The position numbers were made by a program, and so were the translations under genes. The notes below the pieces were generated by a model. The model worked only from the letters and a program-made list of their open reading frames with translations, ran no database searches and was not told the origin of the DNA. A stretch of 64,000 bases of DNA from Ceraceosorus guamensis (Eukaryota; Basidiomycota; Exobasidiomycetes; Ceraceosorales; Ceraceosoraceae), in assembly GCF_003144195.1 (NCBI RefSeq), contig NW_020290029.1:62001-126000 (forward strand), written 5' to 3'. The number at the start of each line of letters is the position of its first letter. Positions within the stretch are counted from its first letter, which is position 1. Positions 33,978-50,252 of the stretch are shown in pieces.

Positions 33978-36371
33978 TCAGTTGGAGATACCAGCAGCGT
34001 TACTTTCTCTCCTCTTCTTCTTCTTTTCCGCAGATTTCAGAATGTCTCTAGCCACCTCCAAGTACTGCGTGAATCTCCTCTCCACCTTGTGGGTGATTCG
34101 ATCCGCGACGCCTTCTGAAGGGCAATCGACAACGTGGTCCGCTACAATGGTGACGCAGCAACGCTTGTTGAATGAAATGATGCCGATACCCAGCGTGTTC
34201 TTGCCCGCTTGAGGAGGCGAAGCTGTCCATTGCACCACTTCCGACTCTGCCAGGTGCACCTCACCCGGTGGACCGGGTACATTGGTGAGCTGCAAAGAAG
34301 AGCTAGTGGCGCGTCAATAATCTGCGAATCGCCCAAACCACGCTTGGAAATTTGCACTCACCACAGCGGTGAAGGAGCACAGTGTGAATTCAAGACACCA
34401 GCGAACTACGGCGGACACCGGTGTCCAAAGTGCGGAGGGGTACAAAATCCTGTGTCAAGCAGGCGCGAAACGCAATCCCACCGAGTCAGTGGAGGAGCAA
34501 AGAACAATCACTAATTTCACGTCGATGCGTTCGACTCACGGAGCTTGACCAGTCAACTGAATGGCCCAAAAGCTAAGCGTAGGCAGCCAGCCTCTCTTGA
34601 GGGTATTGAGCGCCCTAGAGTTGCCCTTTAAGCGTCTGTGCATTGCCTTAGCCCCAGTCGGCAGACCCTCCTTGGCGCTGCCGCAGGGAAGGTAGGCGAT
34701 GGAGCCCGTGGACCAGTTGCTCATGCTCGTGTTGGAAATAGGGCGAATGCTGATCGGGATCATCAGCGCGATGCGGGAGGGCAGCAAAGCATTGGCCGAG
34801 CGTTGAATCCAAGAAAATAGCCCTGGAGGGTGGTGAGCTGGGTCTTCGTCCATGTCGTCCATTTCATCGATAATCGCATCCGCAATGACGGTGCACAGCA
34901 CATCATTGAGCGTGATGTGTCCAGATATGTATTTGCCTCTTCGACCGCTGATCTGATCAATGATACCTCCGGGTGTGGGTCCACTGAAGGCTTTCTGGAT
35001 CGTCTTGATGTCATCCATCTCGAAGGCTTTGCTCGTGGAGAATTCTTTGCCCTTGACACGAGGACCGTGGTATGTCGTAGTGGCGTAGCGCTGTCTCCAC
35101 GCCGTAAAGAGCCACCAAAACCCAATGACGAGACCCTGCTCGATGCTGCCATAAGCATCAGCTACGAGCGAGACTATCCACATACTCCAAAACAAGGCGA
35201 GCATGGCTAATTGCAAGAAAAGAGTATTTTGAAATTTATCCAATGGCTTGAGCGCTTTATGAAGCTTAGAAGGTTTGGCGCGACCTCGGCGAGCAAGTCT
35301 CAAGGTGGATGCTCCATCATTGAGCAATCTTTCCAGCTCGGGTCGGAAAGACGTCGCGCTCAAGAGAGACAAGCAGAAGCCCTGCCCATCAGTGAGAGTG
35401 TGATGACCGCGTGTGACCATAGCTCCTTTGGCACCTCGCTGCGCATCCACAAAGTTGTCGAAGATGACCGACTCCCATAGTGGCTTGTCGAAATCCCAGT
35501 CTTTGGCGATGAATCTGGCCGTGTACTCCTCCAACTCCTTTTTGCTCGCAGGCTCGGGAAGTCGTTGGATGGAAACGTGCCTATTGACGTTCCAGTCTGG
35601 GTCGTCTACAAAGTGTGCACCGTGCCACTTTCTTCCTACATTTGCCAATTTCTGCTTGTATTTTGGGAAAAGATCTGACTGAACCTTGAGCGCTTCTTTG
35701 ATCTTGTCCAGGGTAGGCGGTTCCTTGAAGACAAAGGTGGCTGTACAAACTGGATTAAAGGAGGAAGTGGTGTCGCTCAAGAGCAGCCACATGTTGTCGA
35801 TGCCGCCAATAGCTTCCCTTCTAAGGATCTCCTCCTCCGCAATGCGATCTTCGATCCAGTACCCACGCTCCAGCGTCAAGCTCGCCGCCGTCCCGATCCA
35901 ATCCGGTCTGCTGGCCAGATTCTCCAAACGATCTTCCAACGAGTCGACCACACCCTGCACCAGCTTTGCCAGGAACCCAGCAGACAGCGCGCCGACGGGT
36001 AAAGCTGAAGACCTTGTCTCTCCCGACTGTATGCCCTTTTCTTGGGTCCGAGCAGCTGCGAAGAAGCCAGATTCGGAACGCGACCTTGGCGATCCGGCTC
36101 GGGACAAGGAAGATCGCTTGCGGATCCTCTGCAGCGCTTCGCTCGAATCGTCCTTCTCCAAGCTGCTCAGTCTCGAGGAGCGAGAAGAGACGCTGGGAGT
36201 GGTCACGTCCACCGCGCTCGAAGTGGCGCTGCTGCCATTCGGTGCGATGGAGCTGGCACTAAGTCCATTGTGGGAGGCAGCGCTTGTCGAGGACGTCTCG
36301 GAGCCTTTCCGAGGAAAGCTTTGACTGGAGACTGCCTCTTCTCCACTCGAAATTTCTTGTGCTCCTGCCAT
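33978..36371 (-). CDS. WS/DGAT-type O-acyltransferase
   Basis: Three exons on the minus strand: 36371-34540, 34449-34362 and 34289-33978, giving 743 residues. The frame runs to 36503 only through TTG; the ATG at 36371 (MAGAQEIS) is taken. After a roughly 160-residue Ser-rich N terminus comes the acyltransferase: RREAIGGIDNMWLLLSDTTSSFNPV, WNVNRHVSIQRLPEP, the catalytic HHTLTDG at residues 323-329 (HHxxxDG) and ALFWSMWIVSLVADAYG as a likely membrane helix. The C-terminal domain has LMIPISIRPISNTSMSNWSTGSIAYLP and LTNVPGPPGEVHLAESEVVQW. The 88-bp middle exon (ILYPSALWTPVSAVVRW...) was found by frame matching. The family makes wax esters or triacylglycerol from acyl-CoA; plant and bacterial members are typical, and fungal ones are little studied. 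Substrate is unknown. Confidence 0.88.
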
Positions 36372-38455
36372 GATCTCGACAGTGAGCAATGTTCCTTCTG
36401 ACCGCGCGCGCGTGTGCGTTGCTGGGAGACTGCTTGACAGAGGCGAATCGGACAGCGATGTTGATGGCCCCTTGGATGGAAGGAGGGTATCGATCACAAG
36501 CAAGGCTGGACGTGGATCAGCAATGGATGGCTACTGGATGATCGACGTGGGAACTCAGTGACTTCCGACTTCCGTCCTACTGCAGCACGGTCCCGGGAAA
36601 AAAGCAGCTGGCTTGGCTTGTTTGTGGGGCAGAATCGATCCGTCGAGTTGGTTCGGCGCTCGCGAGAGCAGTCACGAGTTGTGAGTGGAGCGTGCACGTG
36701 CTGCTGTAGCGAAGATTGTGCCAAGGGATTTTGATCGATTGAAATCAAGAATCAAACAGGGAGTCAGTCAGCTACAGTCACGCTACCACTGCTGTTGTGA
36801 GTGACAGACAGTCTGAGTCGCAATCAGTGGTCGATGCGAGGACGCGATCGCACGGCGCTCTTGCTTGCGTATGTGCTGAGCGATGTCGCTGGTTGCATGC
36901 CATGCAGCCGCACATTCCGCCAGAAGAGCGTGCGAATTGAATTGAATGCTGCAGCTCATAGCTGAACCGTGGACTCTGACTCTGCAACGTTGTGAGGCTG
37001 CATATTGACGTCACTCTGCGTTGGGATGTGCTCCACGGTCGCTCACGAGACAGCAATATTGAATCTGAATCCGTCCGCGAACGGCGTTTTTCCCCTTCGA
37101 TCGTCTCCGCTCTTCGAGCATACTTGTGTTACATCTCGCCCAGGACGTGCGTTGCAGCTGTGCTGCAGTGAACGTGCTGATGAGGAGGCAGGCTGGGCTA
37201 TACACAGCATATACATGTATCATGCCAGACGGCGCTTTAGGATGCCTAATGTGTGACTGATGCAACTTGGACTGTAGCTTGCAACTCCGCCAACAATCAC
37301 GATTTCCTCTACTTTGACTACTATACTCAGTAAATCTTACATCGTGAATGCCTTTCTGTCATGAGGGGGCATGCTGATTGGCATTCTGATGGATATGCTC
37401 GTGCACGGACATCCGCGCTGCCAACAGCACGCTTCGAATCAGAATCAGAAGTCGTGAGTACCGGCGAATTCGAGCGGCTTTCGCTGCCACTGCTCTTCAC
37501 TCACACTACTCTGACTGTGATGGACTGCCATCGTTCAGATTGTAGGCTTTGGGTATCCATTGCTGCTGCAGCTATCAACTTCATCGACTACTGTGACTCA
37601 CCAATTGCACCTTAGGCACGAGTTGCGCCTGCTCACTCTTTCCAAGCATGCGTGATGTCTCGATGGCCGGAAGGGTCCGAGGCGCAGCACTCGTGATGCC
37701 GACCTCCTCGCGAGACGGATGCAAGGTGGATATGTGGTTGTGGATGTGGATGGTACTGCTTGCATGCGCCGCTGCACAGACTTCACCCTCACATTCGACT
37801 TTTACCTCGAAATCAGTGACTCGCAACTATTTCTTGTCCTTCAGCAGCATCACCATCATCACCATCATTCTCCCCGACTCGCATCGCTCGCTCGCCTCGG
37901 TCAGAGACGAAAACCTGGATTTTGCTTCCAATTGACCATTCACGATTCGATCGTGATTCGGACTCACGATTCGCGATCCCCGATTCAAAACTTTAATTTC
38001 CATCCGCGTGTTCTCTCTGCTGCTGCATGCCGCGACGACCGACCACTGCATGGCCGGCGTGGCGCTCCCGGGCGCGACACGCTTCGACGGAGAAATCGCG
38101 CCGTCAGGCTTGAACGCGCATACACACCGGCGGCTGTCCGCATTCACTATTCTGATTGCACATGTTGGAGCTTGACTTTCAAAGCTTCCACCATCAAATC
38201 GCACCCACGCAGCCGCCTCGAGGTGGCGCAAAAGCAATAGGCTGAGGATCGTGTGGCCGCGCTTTCTTCTCCCTTGCCTACCATCCATCCCGTTCTCCTG
38301 CTCTCCCACCCTTGTGGCTTCTTGGTGTCCGCCACGTTGCTTTGCGTCTACAGGGTTTTGCGCAGAAGGCGACAAGTACGGCTCTGATCTTCACCAAATG
38401 CCGAAAAAGTGCTGGTGAAAAGCATTACCACCTCACCGCCGATCCGCGCATCGTC
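36372..38455. other. Long intergenic region between divergent genes
   Basis: About 2.1 kb between the divergent WS/DGAT and DUF2985 genes. Motif copies occur at about 36664-36680 (GCAGTCACGAGTTGTGAG) and 37935-37990 (CACGATTCGATCGTGATTCGGACTCACGATTC). A CAT/CAC triplet repeat is at 37848-37868. Open frames at 37719-38240 (+) and 37827-38375 (-) overlap on opposite strands and look non-coding. Confidence 0.55.
37848..37868 (+). repeat. CAT/CAC triplet microsatellite
   Basis: Seven consecutive CAY triplets in the spacer upstream of the DUF2985 gene. Read on the + strand they would give His residues, but the surrounding frame is not protein-like. Confidence 0.7.
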
Positions 38456-41400
38456 ATGCCCGCGAAACACAACAACCCGATTCGCATCCGGCGACACAGA
38501 TTGCCATTTCAGCGAATCGAACCTGCCCAGGATGATGGGCCCACAGCAGCACGGAGCGAGGTGCCCAATACAGTCAGTAGCGGTAGTTCCGGCATCCTGG
38601 TGAACGATCCGGCTGCTGCTGGCTCGGGTCGGCGATCCCCACTTGCGGGCGACTTAGAGAGACAGCAGGTCCGTCTCTCATTACCGCCGCGAGTTTCCAG
38701 TAGAGCAAAGAGACCACGTATTGTGCAGAGACCCAGCGTGGTCGAGAGTCTGGCCAGTCAAGAGCGTTCAGCTGCCTCGACCGGTCGTCGAGGTGACGAC
38801 CAGCAGATGCAACAAGAAGAGGAAGATGATGATGCTGCTCGATCAAGCGAGGCGGGAAATTCTCAGTCCATGCCTCGTGCACCTGCACCTTCTCAACTAG
38901 CCGCCGCTGAAAGTCGACTGCCACAAGTGACGGAAGAGCCAACTTCGCCACATGGCTCCTCTCCACACTCCACGCACAACCAAGGTGGACTCGCTCGCAT
39001 CCCCTCAGCCCAGCTTGCCTCTGGTCGCAGTGATAGCAGCACCTACTTCAAATCGGGCAGCGGCGCGAGGAGAGCCTCGGCCGACGCTGGCGGCTCAAAG
39101 CCTGCGTCACAGCGCTTGCTGGGCTTTTCTGGACTGCGCAATGCCCAGTCTAACCCTGTAAATGCGATTAGAGCACCAGAAGAAGGCGTCGTCAACTTCA
39201 CGTCGCCCTGGGGCAATCAGCAAGCTTCGTACGAGCGCGAGGCCGAGGAGGAGGATTATGATCATCACGACGAGGATATTGCTAACTATGTGAGTTGCGA
39301 CGCGTGGTCATGTCAAGTGTTTTGGTATGTGCGCTGAGCTGTAGCGACCACCTCCGCTCGTAGCTCGATGTCGTCGATCCAGAAGTGAGCACGCTGGGCT
39401 ATCTGAGCAACATCCAGAATTCGATTTTCGTACCGCACATTCCTTCCCTCTATTCTCGACGATCCACACACGACTTGCCAGATCCGCGAGCTGGCTATCG
39501 TCGTGGCTCTCGCGCAGGTCTTGCGGTCGAAGCGCAGAGCACCGATTCACGGACAAGGGCAGGATCACTGAGATCGCGCCTCTCTGGCGATTCGCGGCGA
39601 GGTTCGTTGGCCGCTTCGCAGACGGGACTTTCGGGCGGTGCCCAACCTTTTGCTACTTCGTCAGAGGGTGTCAGAAGGCCGAGTCTGGTGTCTCGTTTCT
39701 CAGGCGGAGGACTCATGAGTCGGATGGGAAGCAAAGTCAGTTTCCGAACGCCCATCTCGAAAGAGGCACAAGCGCGCAAAGAAGCCGAAGATGAAGCGGA
39801 AGCTCAGGGTCATATTCGAGGATGGGCAGCCATGGACGAGGAGGAAAGGAGCGCTCTGGACGAGCATGTGCGAGATCTTTTGACCAGGCGTGCAAAGTTT
39901 CGGAGAGGCTTGAGAGGCTTTTGGGCTTTTGTCAAGACTCCCATCGGCTTCATTATGACGCTATACGGCTTCCTCGTCACGTTCTGGGGATGCGCTATCG
40001 TGCTGTTCATCCTCGGATGGATCAATGTTGGTTCAAGAAGACGCTACTGGATCGAAATTTGCGACCAGATCCTTTGCGCCTTGTTCGCGGCGGTAGGACT
40101 CGGCTTTGCGCCCTTTAGAGCCGTCGATACGTATCGCATGATTCACATCGCGCACTATCACCATCTTACTTGGAGGAGACGTCGAGAAATGTTCTTGCCA
40201 CAACTGGTCGATCCCAACGATCTCCCTAGACCCGCACAGGACGGTCGCAACCTGGCCATCATCCCGGAGGATTTGCCCTCTCCAAGAAGTTCACGGGAAG
40301 ATCTGGCCAATAAGGTCGCCGAAGCTAATGTTCAACGAAGAGAAAAGCGTGGCTGGATCGCGAGACTCTTCAGTACGCGTGCGCGGCGACAGACGGATGA
40401 TGCGGACCGTCAAGCCCAGGCTACCGAACCCAAAGGTGTGGTTGTAGCGACTGTTCCGCCCGCACTTTTGGATCCAAACACTCTGCCGGGTGCTGAGGCG
40501 CAAAGAGGAAGCCCGACTCGTAAAGGCAGCTCGACAGCGGCTGCTACGCCTCGCAACGACTTCAAAGGGGATTTGGAGGCGAACCTCAAGAGGCCTACCG
40601 TCAAGCGCAATCAGAGCTTGCAGAGCGAGTTGGTCAAGGATGTGCAAGATGTGGTGGTGCTCACCCCCGAGGAGCAGAAGATCTTGGAACATCACCAGCG
40701 CGCTTTCCACGCGAGCCATACTTTCTATCGTTTCCACGAGACATCTACCCACGTGAGTCTATCAGTGCTCTATGGGTCTTGTGGTGCCAATTGGCAGCTC
40801 GCTGATGACTCACGACCCGCATCGCTTCCTTGATAGCGAGCATTCCCGCTTGACTTGATGATCGTCATCGTCTGCTTGCTGGACTGCCATTCGATGCTGC
40901 AAGCTGCTTTGGGAGGGATCACTTGGGGCATCAAGTATACACACAGACCCACAGTCTTGACGGCGACGATCATCAGTTGCAGTCTCTCGTGCAATGCAGT
41001 TGCCGGCATCATCATCTGGCTTGGTGGACGTCGGACGAAGAAGAAGGAGGAGGTGGAGCGCAGGCTGCGCATCGCACTAGAGAAGGAAGCCTACTCCGTG
41101 ATGACGTCCAAAGGAGCTGCCGGTGCAGAAGAAGCTGCCAAAGATATAGCTGCAGCCCACTCTTCATCTGGCGATGCTCGTCTTGCTGCACCAGCAAAGA
41201 AGCACAAGCACGAGCACGATCTGGAGGAAAAGTTAGATAGCTTCGAGATGAAGGCTACGGGTTCCAGCCAATCTGCTTTACTCGACCACGATCACCAGGG
41301 GCCTCCAGTATCTCCGACGGGGAACAAACAGCTCCCTTCCACCTCCCCCTCCTCTCGTGATCAAGCAAACGACTCAACTCAAAGCACTCGACTGAAGCAG

Positions 41401-41478
41401 ACACCCGAACCAGCAGCCGGTGAGGTCAATCAACCCTTGATCGAGGCCGCAGTATCTTTACCACAGGCATTCCTGTGA
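38456..41478 (+). CDS. DUF2985-family integral membrane protein
   Basis: Three exons, 38456-39289, 39364-40752 and 40837-41478, give 954 residues. The first 460 residues are disordered and Ser/Arg-rich. The DUF2985 core follows: KTPIGFIMTLYGFLVTFWGCAIVLF, SRRRYWIEICDQILCALFAAVGLGFAPFRAVDTYRM, a cytoplasmic insert of about 180 residues, then FYRFHETSTH|RAFPLDLMIVIVCLLDCHSMLQAALGGITWGI and CNAVAGIIIWLGGRRTKKKE. The FYRFHETSTH-AFPL junction across the second intron (84 bp) matches the family pattern and fixes the splice. The family is fungal, has about four membrane helices and is of unknown function, probably in the plasma or vacuolar membrane. The start is the first ATG in frame; an open extension reaches 38312 without one. 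Confidence 0.9.
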
Positions 41479-43646
41479 CATGCAGCGCTGAACAGCTGCC
41501 CTTTCAATTTGATGCCCCCTTCCTCCTACCTTGTCTCATTTTTTGGCATGCACTCGCTCTCCCTGTACAACACGCTCTTGCACCATCTTGTTCGTCGCAA
41601 ACACGCTCTTGCCCCATCTTCGTCCCAAACGCCTGGGATTGGCAAGTATCCTCACACACCTTGCAAACACATCCAAACATCATGCACACTGGGAGGATTG
41701 ATTGGCACGCAGGCCCGACACTGTGCGATTGTCGAGCAGTCACTGAGTGGGCCTGATGTCATCCTTCGACGTTCGATGGACGCTGGGACGTCTTGCGCCA
41801 CTCGAGCGCTCATCGGACCGTCGAGATTGATGGTGCGAGAGCACGAACGCAAGTCTCGAATGGACGGACAGGCGTCCACACAAAATCCAAATCTGTATCA
41901 GAATCGAGATTCAAGATTGCATGGGCCATGCACCACGTGATTTGGAGTTCACGATTGTCGGGCCGTGTCGATCGCCACGTGGTCCTATCCTCGGACGATT
42001 TTTCAGACTCATCAGCCGTGATAGGTTTGGTAGCCTGCCTGGCCTGTCCACCCACACGGCATCCACCTTGCGATGCTCTTCGTGCGGAAAGGCTCATCAG
42101 CTGTTGCAGAATCTGCATCGCGACCTTGACTTGTTCGGAGTCAAGTCTGAGTGCAAGCGTGCGAAGCCGACTCGGCTCCAAATGCAGTCCAGCTTAGGCT
42201 TCGTCTCGTTATCTCTAATCAAAAGATCGAGCCTTTCGCGGCAGCCGAAATCGTGGATGCGTGCACGCGGTCTGCGATCGGAGTTTCAGCTGAGTGTGGT
42301 CACGAGTCCATCAAAGGAGTTGCGCGCATAGGTTTAGCGGCTTGTGAGTGAGTGAGTGAGTGTGCGAGTGAGTGCTCGGCCGCACGGCTCAGATTCTTCA
42401 GCTATGCTATAGGGCGGATGGATGATGGCGAGTCACAAATTAGGGTGAAAGAGCTCTTCGTATCGCACGGCGACACAGTTTTGCCCAGCGTCAAATGGAC
42501 GCGGCCAGACCGGGTGGACTGCAAAGAGAAGCGGAGCAGAGCGGGACAGATGGATGAGGATGAGCGCTTGGTGCGGTTAGTTGCCGTCAAGCGCAATCGT
42601 GAAAAAGTGCAAGAGGTTTTTCTGGTTCATGCGCGAGCTGCAGATGGCTGTCGGAGCGACAGCGGACGTCCGCACAAATGGTTTTGAAAGCGGCGTCGTT
42701 GATTGGCCTACACAAAAGCAGAGGAAAAGCGTGAGGAGGCAGAGAAAGTTGCGCTAGGTTTGTTCGGAGCGGCGACGGTCACACTGGATAAAAAAGCGCC
42801 CCCTTTCTGTCACGCTCACTGCGACTGCTTGTCAACTAAGATAGACAGAGCTAAGCCTGATGGCCAGGATGAACACACGAATCGTCAATGTTGGGGCCGA
42901 TTCAAACGCCCAGCATCGATGAGAGTCCCAATCGTGAATTGAGACTCGTGACTGCTGCTGATGGGGTGTGGTGGAGCTTGAATCCTCGGCGCGGCCACGG
43001 TGTGTCGCCAGCCACAGCATGCACGGCCAGCAGGCAGGTCGAGTCGTCAAGGCCGCGGACGCGATTCACGATTCGTGCGGTCTGGTGCGTGGCCCGGGTG
43101 CCGATCGGAGAGGGGCAGCAAGCGGAGCGAGCAAGGCGGCACTAGGTCCCTATATGCTTCCAGACCAGCGAGCGGCTATCGTACGGCACACTGGCGACTG
43201 CCTAGCTGTGCTGCATGCACGTATGCAGGCGGTGGACCAGACTCAACATCGTCGCGTGTTGATGCGCGCGCGCGCACACACATCGCTTCGATTGCTGGCC
43301 GGTCGTCCGAGCTGCGCTCCTGGCGAGGCACTTGGCCCGCAGCCCAGCATCAAGATGCACAGGTTCATGACGCATTTCACGCAGACAAGCAAATCAAAGC
43401 TCGCTCAGTTGTGAGTGTCGCGCCATGCACGAGCAGCGCAAGACTCGGGGTGTGCCCCCTTGGCAAAGTTTGCCGGGGCTCCGTCTTTGAGGATCGCCTA
43501 TCTCTCGGAAGCAGGCGAAGCATTGAACATGTCAGAGATAAAACATCTGGCCACCTTGTTCCTGCTTCTCCACCACAACATTACATTTCTGACCACTCAA
43601 TCCTGCCTCTATACTTGACACATCAACCCCCCATACTTTGTCCAAC
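41479..43646. other. Intergenic region upstream of glutamine synthetase
   Basis: About 2.2 kb. It includes a GAGT/GTGA microsatellite at 42344-42374 and motif copies near 41905-41960 and 42928-42955 (CAATCGTGAATTGAGACTCGTGACTG). Open frames at 42968-43414 and 43000-43785 (+) overlap in two frames and look Arg/Ser-rich and non-coding. It must carry the glutamine synthetase promoter. Confidence 0.55.
42344..42374 (+). repeat. GTGA tetranucleotide microsatellite
   Basis: Tandem GTGA units with one GTGC interruption, in the spacer upstream of glutamine synthetase. Confidence 0.85.
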
Positions 43647-47965
<4,319 letters not shown>

Positions 47966-49135
47966 ATGGTCAGTCTGCCGAGCAGCAAGAGGCTGCGTCT
48001 AGATTCGTCTGCCTACGCCCGAAGTTCATCCTCTGACTTGGAGGCAGATCCGCCTCACGGCTCAGCAGTCACTTCATGCTCGCCATCAGAAGGCTCGGAA
48101 GCACACACTCCGCCCATACAAGCAGCGAATCACCCCTTCGCATCCACTGGGGGAATTCCTCAAGCTCCAAGGGCGCCTTCGCGCAAGGGGCGTCGCTTGA
48201 TCAACGAGTGCCGAGAAATCAGCCCTCTTGCCTCTGGCTTCAGCCTCAAAGATGTCCAAATGTCAGAGTCTGTCACGGCTTCGCTGTCTCTGTGCGCTTC
48301 AGCAAACAAACGGACACGCGCAATGCTGCGAAGAGGCTTGGATGAGGAAGAAGATGCGCCTCATGTGAATAATAGGCAATTGCGCACGGCTCAGAGGTTG
48401 TCGAGCAGGCTTGCTGCTCTTAATGACCCTGCCATCTCTGGTCCACCCTCAACGGGTAGTCATCCAGCCCTGGGCCTCAAGGTATCGCCTATGCCTCTGG
48501 ACGAGGGTTTTGCTCTGCAACCCTCTTTCAACGAAACCCTCGCGCGTCGCTCCCCTTCGCATCAACCAGAAAAGGACAACAACGAGGACGCTGCCATGTC
48601 GGTCGACGAAGAGCCCAGCAGTCTCGCAACGTCATCTCGCGCTCCACCAACAAGTACATCATCAGGCATCCCGATGGGTCGTTCCATATCCGCCAATGGA
48701 CCCCCGAGGCTTGCAGGCTCGCCTGTCCACGGTCAGATCACACAAATGTATGATGGCCTTCCTCTGCTGCGCATCGCAGCCTCGAGAACACCGCTCAGGA
48801 CGAGGGCGCAACTGCGTGCCGCCGCGGCAACAGCATCCGCATCCGCATCAGCATCAGCGTCCACCTCGTCTTGTCAACGTCCTTCAGAGCAAGGCCTGAT
48901 AAGAGAAGCATCCATCGCTAGCCAACCCCTTCCCGTCAGATGCCAATCTCCCGACCCGTTCACTTGCAGGCCGAGGAGCGCTTCTTCCAGCTCGTCCTGT
49001 AGCAGTCCTAGACCGCAACATCGGCGTCAGCGTAGTCGAAACAGCCCCGCCAGCGCCAGATGCACCCCCTTTGGTGATTACTTTGGCGACTGGAGCGGGA
49101 ACAGCAACAGTGCTGGTGGAGGCCCCATCTGCTGA
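47966..49135 (+). CDS. Unrecognised disordered Ser-rich protein (389 aa)
   Basis: One uninterrupted exon from ATG to stop. The protein is Ser/Pro/Arg-rich and disordered, with one more conserved-looking segment: SRKGRRLINECREISPLASGFSLKDVQMSESVTASLSLCASANKRTRAMLRRGL (about residues 72-125). An Ala-Ser dipeptide run is encoded by GCATCN repeats (about 48832-48862). A basic Ser/Arg patch and the short motif TPFGDYFGDWSG lie near the C terminus. A short predicted helix in a long disordered chain suggests a nuclear regulatory or adaptor protein, but I recognise no family. Codon-level coherence over 389 codons and a clean ATG context (ACAACATGG) support it as a gene. Confidence 0.7.
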   Translation: MVSLPSSKRLRLDSSAYARSSSSDLEADPPHGSAVTSCSPSEGSEAHTPPIQAANHPFASTGGIPQAPRAPSRKGRRLINECREISPLASGFSLKDVQMSESVTASLSLCASANKRTRAMLRRGLDEEEDAPHVNNRQLRTAQRLSSRLAALNDPAISGPPSTGSHPALGLKVSPMPLDEGFALQPSFNETLARRSPSHQPEKDNNEDAAMSVDEEPSSLATSSRAPPTSTSSGIPMGRSISANGPPRLAGSPVHGQITQMYDGLPLLRIAASRTPLRTRAQLRAAAATASASASASASTSSCQRPSEQGLIREASIASQPLPVRCQSPDPFTCRPRSASSSSSCSSPRPQHRRQRSRNSPASARCTPFGDYFGDWSGNSNSAGGGPIC

Positions 49136-49573
49136 GCATGTGCGAAACCTGGCAGCGCGAGCTCTTCTTTTTCTGTTTAGCAGGAATTCGGCCCTGCTCA
49201 TGCAATTTTGCATTGCGTTGATCTGGATCATAGAGCTTACCCCTTCATTCTCCTGCTCGTTCTGCTGTACTTGTCCTCGATACGATCTCTGTACTGACTT
49301 TGTAGTTGCACACGCACATTTGCGCACAACATTGTTTGATGCGTGGCGATGCGTGTACGGCTGTGCTCGGATGGATGCCATTTCTTTGTACATGGATGTG
49401 TTTCAAGTGTATACCATACCAGGAAGAAAGGAGGCCGGTGTCGATGTGAATTGAGCCTTAGACACCTTGTTGGTGCTAGGCGCGAAGCTATGATGAGGGT
49501 GCTTTGGGATGACGAAAGCTCAATTGTGCTACGCGCTACCACCAACAACGCCTCAGGCCCCTCGGATAAATTC
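49136..49573. other. Convergent 3' intergenic region
   Basis: About 440 bp between the convergent stops of the Ser-rich gene and the small mitochondrial-type gene. No open frame or element recognised. Confidence 0.5.
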
Positions 49574-50252
49574 TCAGGACAGCTTGCTCTTGACCTGCTG
49601 ACCGGCCTGCTTGATCTCCTCCCCAACCTCTTTCACAGCTCCAGCCGCCTTCTGCTCAACATTTTTCAATTCCGACTGAGCCGCATCGCTCTCCTGCTTC
49701 AAGATCTGAGCCGCTCGATCCTTGGAGCCGGAAATCTTGCTCACTGTAGGTTGACCCGAGGCGCTCACTGCCGCTTTGCGCGTGTCCTTGGAGAGCAAAA
49801 AGAAACCGCCAATGCCTACGGCTAGCGTGGCGATGGAGAGACCTAGCATGCGCGTAGTGCCGGTGGAACGAGAACCTCCTTGCTCCGGCGGTGGGTGCTA
49901 CAAAGGGGAGGAGAGGGTGGAGCATTTGATCAGCCTCCACGCGCGTCAGCTTGCAGCGCGTAGTGTCGCTCGCTCCCCCTCGTTTTCGTAGGCGCGCCTG
50001 CCTCCCACAATCGCCCGTGGCCCTGGATAGAACCGCCTGCCTCCTTGCTTCTTTGTGCCTCTTGGCCTCTGCGGGGATAGGGACAACAGAGCGCGTCCGC
50101 CCATTCATCTAGACCTGATCACTCACCGCACCGCCAACCGGACCCTGAGCATAGGTTCGCACAGCCATGCGCGTGCTGCTGAAGCTGGCGAAAGCGGATG
50201 AGCGGCCCGGAGCAGCGCTCGCGGTAGCTGCAGAAGCTCTGAACAAGGACAT
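49574..50252 (-). CDS. Small mitochondrial-type membrane protein with amphipathic tail (149 aa)
   Basis: Two exons on the minus strand, 50252-50127 and 49897-49574, with a 229-bp intron (GTGAGT donor, TTTGTAG acceptor, phase 0). The N terminus MSLFRASAATASAAPGRSSAFASFSSTRMAVRTYA is rich in Arg, Ser and Ala with no acids, a typical mitochondrial targeting sequence. After HPPPEQGG comes one helix (MLGLSIATLAVGIGGFFLL). The tail has alternating Lys/Glu/Ala helices (QSELKNVEQKAAGAVKEVGEEIKQAGQQVKSKL), resembling late-embryogenesis or apolipoprotein-like amphipathic helices. A single-pass inner-membrane protein is the best reading. No specific family is recognised. Confidence 0.78.

Noticed and set aside
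36372-36503. 44 extra residues at the N terminus of the WS/DGAT protein
   Set aside because: They begin at a TTG; the first ATG in frame is 36371 and the extra part has no family resemblance.
37719-38375. Overlapping frames of 173 and 182 codons on opposite strands
   Set aside because: Neither shows protein-like blocks; both cross microsatellite and motif sequence.
42344-42374. GTGA repeats as a regulatory array
   Set aside because: A simple microsatellite explains it; nothing else supports a binding-site array.
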